Shown here: one piece after another, positions 41,937 to 64,000 of the stretch
Layout of the letters: every line of letters begins with the position of its first letter
How positions within the stretch are numbered: position 1 is the stretch's first letter
DNA from: Polyodon spathula
Taxonomy: Eukaryota > Chordata > Actinopteri > Acipenseriformes > Polyodontidae
Length of the DNA stretch: 64,000 nt
Assembly (NCBI RefSeq): GCF_017654505.1
Contig: NC_054538.1
Location: 18,671,912-18,735,911 of the forward strand
Direction of reading: 5' to 3'
Position numbers and translations under genes: made by a program
Notes under the pieces: generated by a model
Database searches by the model: none
Told to the model about the DNA's origin: nothing
What the model saw: only the letters and a program-made list of their open reading frames with translations

Positions 41937-42130
41937 AGCCCCACTGCCCTGTTGGCTTTAGCCTTTAGGACCCGCCTCTGGAACTTCCCGCAGATAGCTC
42001 AGAATGCTGTGTTGGACAGAGCCAAAGCAGCATGTTCTGGATCCAGGCATGAAACACAGAATCCATGCGGGTGCTCTGGGAGCATTTTTCGGCTACAAGA
42101 GCCGCATTCATGGGTTGTACGGCGGGTACA
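41937..42130 (-). pseudogene. DIRS gag, N-terminal zinc-knuckle part (right of the LINE)
   Basis: The minus frame reads HECGSCSRKMLPEHPHGFCV, SCLDPEHAALALSNTAF, then TGA where a Cys is expected, then AICGKFQRRVLKAKANRA. The CxxC...CxxC...CxxC spacing resembles the cysteine-rich N-terminus of DIRS gag. It runs directly up to the LINE insertion at 41936, and the gag frame continues on the other side at 37685. Confidence 0.65.
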
Positions 42131-42730
42131 AATGTGCACAGGGCACAGGAGAGGGTATGCGCATGGGGTGCACGATAAGTGCAAGGGCACAGAACAGATG
42201 TACACCGATGAGTGCCCGGGGTACTCAGATGCGTGGGCGCATGGGCACCGATGTGCACAAAGAGCGCACAAGCCACAGATGTGCGGATAGATGTACCGGC
42301 ACGGATGTGCACGGGCATGGAAGTGCATGGGTATGCACAGGTTCAGATGTGCATTGGGCACAGTTGTGCACGGGGCACAGGTGTGCAGGGGGTGCACGGG
42401 CACGGAATTGCGTGGCTACACAGAGGTGCATGGGTATGCATGGGGTGCAGGGGCACAGATTTGCATGGGCACGGTTGTGCGCGGGTGCACGAATGTGTAC
42501 TGTATGGATGGGGTGCATGGGCACGGATGTGCATGGGCACGGGAGTGCACGGAGCACAGGTGTGCACGGGGTGCACGGCACTGATGTGCCTTATATGCAC
42601 GGGGTGCACGGGCACGGGTGTGCGCAGAGCACAGGTGTGCACGGGGTGCACGGGAGTGCACGGGGCACGGGTATGCACAGGAGTGCACGGGGCACGGGTG
42701 TGCATGGGTGCGCATGTCGCTGCGAGGGTA
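42120..42730. repeat. GTGCACGGGCAC minisatellite inside the DIRS element
   Basis: About 600 bp built from variants of TGCACGGGCACGGGTGTGCAC, with units of about 10-12 bp. It lies upstream of the gag zinc block on the minus strand. ORFs of 90-280 codons are open in nearly all six frames (His/Cys/Pro-rich on minus, Gly/Val/Cys-rich on plus); they are repeat artefacts. Confidence 0.9.
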
Positions 42731-43386
42731 TGGTGAGACACACTTGGAGAATAATCCCTCAGAAAACCAGATTAAAATTTAGATCGGGAGATCTAAGCCA
42801 ACACACAGGGAAAAAACTCTTTGTGCAGCTAGTGTCTAGAGCAGGCTGGGTCTAATAAAGACTGCTGCTTAGTATCTAGCAGGCTAAGATCTAAAAAGAT
42901 CGCTGCTGTAGTGTTCCGTATGACCCACGGCCAACACACACACACACCTTGTGTTTCTCTCTGAAAGAAAGAAAAACAAATGTTATTACAAGTAATAAAA
43001 TATACAGGTAATAACAACAAGCTCTCAAAGTAATAAATAATAATAGTAAGTGAGACAGACTCAAAGAGTCAGCAAGCTGAAAAGAGCGAGAACGCTCGAA
43101 TAAGCGACTCAGCCGAGTGCTTAAGGGGCAGTGCCAGCCGGCACGCAGAAATTAAGAGCTAAAGGCAGGCGCAAAATTCAACTGAGCCAGGTGAATTGCA
43201 GTCCACGCTCAACGAACTTAACTAGGTTTTCAATGAGATAAACCAGGGGAAGGGGCAGCCGCCAGCTTCCCGTGCACAATTAAGGCAACGGAGGGTACAA
43301 ACACTGAATTTTATTTTTTAATAATCAGAGTGTTGTAGAACAACAAATACATTACGCTCAATCCTGATCAGCAGCTGAAAGCAAAA
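42731..43386. other. DIRS 5' leader region, non-coding
   Basis: Between the minisatellite and the right terminal repeat. No coding motif is seen. It presumably holds the element promoter on the minus strand, which is inference from position only. Confidence 0.4.
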
Positions 43387-43554
43387 GAGGCTGGGCTTCC
43401 TATGCTCTGCATAGTCATTCAGCACCCGAGGGATGGGGAGCTGAAGTCAGAGCTAAGGAGGCCTAAAGGCAGCTTTTATATTAAGCTCAGCATAATCCTA
43501 TCACCTGACGGCGATACCCATTAGTTGATGCCTATTTTTGAATTGAAAGAGAAC
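43387..43554. repeat. DIRS right inverted terminal repeat
   Basis: Ends TTGAATTGAAAGAGAAC at 43554. It matches the complement of the left repeat over about 160 bp with scattered substitutions. Its last bases are repeated in inverted form at about 33393-33430. Confidence 0.88.
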
Positions 43555-44227
43555 AGCCTCGAACTATCACAATCCCATGACCATGCTTGACGGTTAGGAT
43601 GAGGTTCTTCTGTTTGAACGCAGTGTTTGGTTTTCGCCGAACATACATCTTCTCATTAAGACCTAAAAGTTCTACCTTTGATTCGTCTGTCCAGAGAACA
43701 TTGTTCCAGAAGTCTTGTGGATCATCTGTGTACTCTTTGGCGAAGTTCAGACAGGCAGCAATGTTCTTTTTAGAGAGCAGTGGTTTCCTCCTGGCTATCC
43801 TTCCATGAACACCATTCTTGTTCAGTCTTTTTCTGATAGTTGAGTCATGAACACTCACATTAGCCAAGGCGAGAGTGGCCTGCAGATCCTTGGATGTTGC
43901 TCTGGGGTTCTTTGTGACTTCCGTGATGATTTTTCAGTTTGTTCTTGTAGAGATTTTGGTAGGATGACGACTCCTGGGTAAAGTGACTGTGGTCTTGAAC
44001 TTTTTCCATTTGTAGGCTATCTGTCTAACAGTGGATTGATAGAGCCCCAATTCCTTAGAAATGGTTTTGTAAACCTTTCTAGACTGATGAGCATCAATAA
44101 CTGTTTTTCTGAGGTCCTCAGAGATTTCTTTTGATCGTGGCAGGACGTGTTTCCACACACCTGTATGGTGAAGACCAAACTGACAAAGTTTCTGATCTTT
44201 ATATAGGGTGGGGCCTCCCAAATTCAC
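43555..44227 (-). pseudogene. Tc1 transposase, N-terminal part (right of the DIRS insert)
   Basis: In two frames with one stop between them: RSKEISEDLRKTVIDAH (helix-turn-helix, near 44140), RKVYKTISKELGLYQSTVRQ, then VHDSTIRKRLNKNGVHGR and NNVLWTDESKVELLGL with the first catalytic Asp (near 43708). It ends at IVIVRGC, which is the usual VMVWGC block, exactly where the DIRS element begins. Confidence 0.88.
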
Positions 44228-44707
44228 TCCAGAAGATCTACCTAATTATTTAAACATCTGATTCTAATTATCCCCTTAATTGAGCTGATAAAACCAGGAT
44301 TCACTTTTTCACATACCCTGAATCTTAATTATTCATTGTTTGTCTAATTCATCCATCATTTTGTTTCAAAAGACATGGAATTGGTTAATATAAATCATAT
44401 TGGATATTTAAGAAAAGACTGGTTTTGATTCAAGAAGGATATCATGGTAAAACTATGGAATGTCCATAGTCCACAAACTTTTTCTCAACACTGTATAAAC
44501 AGGATGTATGTTTAACCCTTTGCTGTCCATTTATTCTGCGGCTGTCAGGCTGGTCCGGTCCAATTAATTTTTGAACAAAATCAAATTTCAGATCACATGC
44601 TGTTCAAATTTGCTTAAAACAAGTAACAACACAGTGCAAGTCCAAAGGGTACCATATACAAAGACAACAGTACCAAATTTTTGAACAAAAAACATGTTTT
44701 TATAAAC

Positions 44708-44708
<1 letters not shown>

Positions 44709-44779
<71 letters not shown>

Positions 44780-44818
44780 TTATTTTTTATTTATTTATTT
44801 TTAATATATATATATATA
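44709..44818. repeat. (AT)n microsatellite, interrupted
   Basis: AT dinucleotides to about 44770, a TTTATTTATT interruption, then AT again. Confidence 0.95.
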
Positions 44819-45019
44819 GCAGACGAACATTGAAAAAAGTAACAACATGTCACACAATTTGAGTTTTTGCTTGATTATAATACCTTTAGAATAATCAGAC
44901 AGGTACAAAACTTTTTACAAATCAATTACACACTACTGCAAACAAAAAAAAAAAAACTAAAAATTATTTTTCATCAATGTTATAACTATTTATACCAGGC
45001 GAGGTTTGCAAACAAAAAA

Positions 45020-46260
45020 GAAATTTAGTGGCAGAAATTATCTGTATGTGTCCATGATATGGTATCTTTCAAAACAGTCACCTGGGTGTAACCCTGGCTG
45101 TCTTGAGCATGTTTTGCAGAAGCATACAGTTTCTCTCCTCCCCCCTTTTGTCTTTCTGTCACTGCACACTGCACAGTCTTTGGTGCTCTTCGATTCATTT
45201 TTGGAAATGAAATGTGGCTTTCCATTCCATTTCAATTCTTGATGAAAATGGCATGTCAGGTCTCAACATGGAGTTTGTTGTTGGGCTACCAAAGTAAGGA
45301 ACAATAGCAGAGACATAATCAGTTTTACAGTCAGCTAAAACAAAAACACGCATCCCTCATGTGGTAGGCTTCTCAGGATTGTAGCACTTGAAGATAATCC
45401 TTCCTTTGAAGCCAACGGTGCTCTCATCAATGCAAATGTCTCTACCCAGGATAAATAGCTCACAGCATTTTGTGTTTATGTAGCTGACCACAGTCCTGAC
45501 CTTTTGTCCTCTGCTAACAAAAGCAGTCTGAGGCACCTGGGTGGGGGGAGGGCAAAGGTGTAGCATCTAAAAGATCTGCAAGAAATGTGATCTCTTGAAT
45601 ACGTCTTTGAAAAACTGCATTCTGTTAGTCCATTCCTCTGAGAAATATTCTTTTATGTCCATTTTTACATTCAATCCCATATTCAGCAGAACACCACAAA
45701 AATGCCTTAATCTCTGGTAACGTAACAGGTTTCCAGGAGTTCCAAATAGAATTATGACGCAACGGTCCTGTTAGTTTTACTCTCATATCTATTGGTTTCA
45801 TTTACAATTTCAGTAAAAGCGTTCGTGAAAAAAAGGTGAAAAAACTCCAGTGCAGTTCTCAAAGTAGTACTCCCTTGATATCCCCTATTTACCACAGTAA
45901 ATTGGAGTTTTGTGAAAGCATCTGCACTCCATTCGCCCTCCGGCTGTGCGTCTGGTTTGAGTTCTCAGAGCCCTCAGTAAGAGAAATATTTACTTCCTCG
46001 TCATTAGATTGATCAAAATCATCATCCAAACTGTTTCATCCATCATCTGTGCAAGTTCTTCAGGCTGCCTTGACTTTCTCTATCTTCTCTGCGTCGTTCT
46101 CATTCTGTGCATCCCAGTCTCCATCTGTTCAATTCGGCTTTGCTCAGCCTGTACATGGTCTATTTGGCTGTCTCTGCCTTCTTTCCGATCAGAGATGATT
46201 AGGGAACGCCTCGCCTCGGCTTTTTCCGGCTTAAATGCAATACATGTTGTATTAGATCAT
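45020..46260 (-). pseudogene. piggyBac transposase, broken
   Basis: Readable blocks on the minus strand: FLLRALRTQTRRTAGG region (acidic N-terminus, decayed), GRDICIDESTVGFKGRIIFK then CYNPEKP (near 45360-45460; the IDESMVxFKGR...YxPxKP block with a catalytic Asp), VFVLADCKTDYVSAIVPYFG (near 45300) and the C-terminal cysteine-rich finger DCAVCSDRKTKGG...CFCKTC...GDCFERYH (near 45060-45180). In the family the finger binds the transposon ends. Several stops and frame changes separate the blocks. Confidence 0.82.
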
Positions 46261-46977
46261 GGTTTTCTGAAATGTTGGACAAAGGGATTTTCGCGATTTC
46301 GCATGTGTTGTGTCAGGAAATGTAAATGAAAACCAAATATGAAGGATGAAAAAATGCAGTATTAATTTTTTTCGGTTGGATCATCCTCAAAGACCACATT
46401 CCAAAACGAAATACATCATTTCCGAATCTCATTTGCTAGATACGTGTCCATTCTGCAAACATTCCGAATCACCTAGCAATATATCTAAGACTTTGGGGAC
46501 ATATATTGAAATAACACAGGTCCCTTCATTAGTTGCAAATGAGAACAACTCCATCTTGGGTTTTCTTTTTCCCACAACGAATTACACAGCACAGACTTTT
46601 TATTTTTATTTGCATTATTATGTTTATTGAATGCAACATTAATCAAAATGACATGCAAAGGAAAAATGTACAGTGTGAAAGATGTCTACTACACAAAACG
46701 AAAACAGGTACAAGTGCCTTCCTTATGGAAAATTAGACGGACCATGTTTGTCATACAGACTAGTGTGTTTCCACATGGAGGTGATATAGCTTATATAACG
46801 CTTCATTGGCATGCGCTGGTACGTTGCAGAGCACATGTGAGAGTACATGCGGAAGGTATGTTTTTTGGCTCAGAAGAGATGCTTGAGAACAGTGATTTTG
46901 GACATAGCAGTGTGGCATTATCCAAAAAGAAACCAAGTGGGTGTTGCTCTTATACAGTATTTACTATACCCATTGAG

Positions 46978-47995
46978 TAGGGGTGCAACAATTAATCGAT
47001 GCATGATTAATTTCCCAAGATGCATATTGCTGAATTGAAGCATCATATTAGAACCCAGTCTGAAGTCTTCTGTTGCCGGTTTGCATTGTGAGAGTGTGCT
47101 TCTTTTAGTGCTAGTATGGTAGATACACAACATCAGCGCGTTGCTAGGATACAAACTTTAGGCCTCTACATTCCCGTCGGCCAAGCCAAATTACAAGTAA
47201 GCTTATTATATTCACATTTTCTTGATTTAAAAATTACACAAATGTGCCGGAAACAAGTGTGCCTAGAGAGAGGATCTTTTCTGCTGCTGGTAATATTAGA
47301 ACAGCAAAATCTAGGCTTAACCCAGGAAAGGCTGATATGTTGATATTTATCACTAAGAATATGTACGTAACATGAACGGATACACAGTGGCCTGAATTAA
47401 TGGTACTTTTCCTTCTTGTGTTGGATATACCCCGTGTAAAATGAGTTGAGTTGCTTCACCGGTGACAGTGCATTTTTTGCACTAAAAATTGACAAAAACA
47501 AGGCATACCATGATGTTTTGTGTAATAATTTCAAAAGAATGCCAATATTAAATCTACCGATTTACCTTCTTTTGTTTCAAAGTATGTTGTGTTTAGATTA
47601 TAGAGCATTATTATATAAAATAAACTGAATTTAATACGGTAGTTAAATTAGTCAGGATTTGTAAAATGTTTTACATTGCTTTGGACATGAAATGTTAACA
47701 GTAATGAACAACCATAGTTCAGATAGAAATGCAGACGCATGCATATTCTTTTCAGTTGTTAAAAACTCAAGTCCTTTTTTTTTTTTTTACAATCTAAGTT
47801 CTAATTTGAATCCAAGTTGTGCCTTTTTGTTTAACTATTATGCACAAGAGTGTTTTTAGTTATTGGATCTTCTGTTAAAAAAAAGCAAATGCTTGTCCTT
47901 TATTTTGAAAAATAAAGCGTCAATGCATCCATTATCGTTGATAAATGTCTATACGATAATCAAATATGAAATTAGGGTGCCGATTGCACCACTAG
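46978..47995 (+). mobile_element. Probable hAT element remnant
   Basis: The left end TAGGGGTGCAACAATTAATC then GATGCATGATTAAT is typical of hAT elements in fish. A poor inverted match (CCGATTGCACCACTAG) ends at 47995. A hAT C-terminal transposase block lies between them. No clear 8-bp target duplication is seen. Confidence 0.4.
47241..47375 (+). pseudogene. hAT transposase C-terminal (dimerisation) fragment
   Basis: The frame reads NVPETSVPRERIFSAAGNIR, then TAKSRLNPGKADMLIFITKN, ending MYVT and TGA. This is the conserved hAT C-terminal block (ATSVPSERxFSxAGxIxxxxRxRLxPxxVxMLxFLxxN). The zinc finger and catalytic parts are missing, so only the last exon-like piece survives. Confidence 0.75.
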
Positions 47996-48795
47996 TCAGT
48001 ATACATGTATTAACTAAGTAACTACTATGTAAATAAACAGTAATCAGAGATACTATTTTTGGTATTCTTTGTGATTGAGTACCGTGAGCACTTGTTTGAC
48101 ACCTGTACCTTTTTTCAGTGCTGGCAGTCTCCAAAGATGCAGAAGCACAACCCTCAATCAGTGTGCCCTGGTGCTAACTGAGATGCCACAACTGAAATTA
48201 GTTCAGAATCATAAATCATACTTCAAATAAAGGACTCTCAATAATACAACATGCTAAGGATTTTCAAAAGGACACAAATAGCATAGAATAACCCCTTATC
48301 TTTAGTGTTTTATGTCCAATTTTGTTTTGTTAGTTACCTGTCTATTGTTCTGCAAATATTTTCCAGTGGTTTATTAGTGTCAATCAACATTCACATTAAT
48401 TAATACTCTGCCAAAGTAGGACTTATTACGATATTAACTGCACCAAATCACTTTTATTCTGAATGTTTTATTTGCAAAGATTGGCATTACAATTGAAAAC
48501 AATTCAAAATGTAGTATTCTACACATTGTTGCTTTACAATCGTGTCTGATGAAATCCCTGAATGGGTATTGCTTCAGCTTCAATCAAACTGAGTCAACAA
48601 ATAATCCCTAACTACACTATTTAATACACAAAATGAAGAGACAACAATCAGATCGTATACCATTATGCATTATTGGCTGATGACATTGTTTTGGAATTTA
48701 CAATAAAGCCCACAACACTTTGTTACTATAGAGATATCAATAATTTTAAACCTATAAAACATTTTGTGTGACACAGATCAAGTTGCATCTTTCTT
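47996..48795. other. AT-rich DNA downstream of RYR2
   Basis: No coding motif; it may include the far end of the RYR2 3' UTR. Confidence 0.4.
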
Positions 48796-49524
48796 TTTAT
48801 TTTTATTTTTTTTGTTAAACTTGCATAATAAACATGCAACGAAACATCTTTTTTAAAGATTTTTTGATTGACTCTTTTATACAAAGATCAACTCTGTTGC
48901 TGTATTGCATAAGAGCATTACCAAAATCAGAAACAGCTAAAGAACTAGAAAGTGATGACTGAGCTTGATATGGATTGCTTACATTTGTCCTGAAACACAC
49001 ACACACACAGACACACTTGACAGCAGTTCAACAGAAAGTCTATACTTCCAGCAATAATTGGTTTTGTGACAGTCATGCTTGCGACCCCTTTCACTTGCAT
49101 AGCTCAACCCATGCTTAGTAAGGCACTATTTCCCCATCACTGCCCTCTGTCTATTATCAGATCCCCACTCTACACTACAAAATATACAATCCCATTCCTG
49201 ATGAAGAAATAAAGAAACTTAGGATGAGCAAGATAATTGCCTTTTTTATACATGTGCTCTCAAAATAAATTTGCTGTAAGTCTCCATACACAGTTTCAAA
49301 TCAATGTGTTTGTTTTGTGTTTTTGCTTTTCAAGGTGAGTTTTCTTTTAAGCAGATGTATAGATGAAGCATAAAGTCATCAAAACACAGCTCTTGTGCTC
49401 CAAAAGCACACAGTGTACGATATAGAGGTATTCGATATATACAAAGTCCGAAACGCATTCCGATGGAAGTTTGAAAGTGATGTTTCTTCTTTGTGTTGCT
49501 GTAAGAAATAATAAAAGTCTGTAT
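48796..49524 (-). other. ryr2: Probable RYR2 3' untranslated region
   Basis: This is the sequence directly downstream of the RYR2 stop on the minus strand. Two AATAAA hexamers on the minus strand (48796-48801 and 48802-48807) are possible poly(A) signals, and a short (TG)n tract lies near 48995-49015. The 3' end is a guess; further AATAAA copies occur near 48465-48490. Confidence 0.3.

Positions 49525-64000
<14,476 letters not shown>

Larger units (their letters stand above)
33112..43554 (-). mobile_element. DIRS-type tyrosine-recombinase retrotransposon (middle layer, interrupted by a CR1 LINE)
   Basis: The minus-strand order is gag, reverse transcriptase, RNase H, tyrosine recombinase. The inverted terminal repeats (left 33112-33309, right 43387-43554) share long blocks such as GGTGATAGGATTATGCTGAG and GACTATGCAGAGCATAGGAA. 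An internal complementary region (33345-33430) carries the complement of both outer ends. These are the marks of the DIRS order, which replicates through a circle and integrates by recombinase instead of a DDE integrase. Without the LINE the element is about 6.2 kb, a normal DIRS length. Stops in gag, RT and recombinase show it is dead. Confidence 0.92.
32489..44493 (-). mobile_element. Tc1-like transposon split by a DIRS element (outermost layer of the nest)
   Basis: The left end CAGTGCCGAGAAAAAGTTTG (32489 on) and the right end CAAACTTTTTCTCAACACTG (ending 44493) are inverted copies, each flanked by TA (32487-32488 and 44494-44495), the Tc1 target. Without the DIRS insert (33112-43554) the two parts make 1562 bp, the normal size of a fish Tc1 element. 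The transposase is on the minus strand. It starts at the right and resumes on the other side of the insert, which shows the two parts are one element. Confidence 0.9.
44512..46430 (-). mobile_element. piggyBac-type transposon remnant
   Basis: A TTAA at 44512-44515 followed by CCCTTTGCTGTCC looks like a piggyBac-superfamily end; it lies only 16 bp from the TA that flanks the Tc1 element. The body carries a decayed transposase. I could not find the matching inverted end on the right, so that limit is approximate. Confidence 0.5.

Noticed and set aside
42004..42855. 283-codon plus-strand ORF and its overlapping relatives
   Set aside because: It is made mostly of the GTGCAC minisatellite, which is open in nearly every frame on both strands; no domain.

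Overview
The window looks like AT-rich nuclear DNA of a vertebrate, most likely a fish. The host gene is split by ordinary GT/AG introns. The rest is full of the transposon classes that coexist in fish and amphibians: Tc1/mariner, DIRS, CR1, L2, piggyBac, hAT and PIF/Harbinger. The mix, with an 8.7-kb intron in the pore region of a ryanodine receptor, would fit a non-teleost ray-finned fish such as a sturgeon or paddlefish. That placement is inference.

The only host gene I can support is on the minus strand at the right end. Eight exons between 64000 and 49525 encode the C-terminal part of a ryanodine receptor: the last transmembrane helices, the GGGIGDE selectivity filter, the S6 helix, the C2H2-type zinc site and the C-terminus. 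The final residues (CWEFF...YEDQLN) point to the RYR2 paralogue. The gene continues beyond the right edge. Its 3' UTR must lie below 49525.

From 1 to about 32 kb the window is intergenic-looking DNA with decayed repeats. These are a Tc1-like element (4.26-5.59 kb), a PIF/Harbinger transposase scrap (8.1-8.5 kb), L2-type tails (22.1 and 27.2 kb), a longer L2 3' fragment (23.0-24.2 kb) and a frameshifted gene of a multicopy HEEADTR family that I can only describe by its motifs (30.3-31.0 kb).

The centre of interest is 32.5-44.5 kb, a three-level nest. A Tc1-like transposon (32489-44493, flanked by TA) was split inside its transposase by a DIRS-type tyrosine-recombinase retrotransposon (33112-43554, minus strand). 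That element was in turn split inside gag by a CR1-clade LINE (37686-41928, plus strand) with an 8-bp target duplication. The LINE has two undamaged ORFs while the two outer elements are decayed, so the order of events can be read directly. The DIRS copy still shows inverted terminal repeats and the internal complementary region.

From 44.5 to 48 kb there are piggyBac and hAT remnants next to the nest. The RYR2 introns hold a fold-back element, a strong 144-bp hairpin, tandem and spaced direct repeats, a 36-bp minisatellite that stays open as an ORF, and many long (AT)n tracts.
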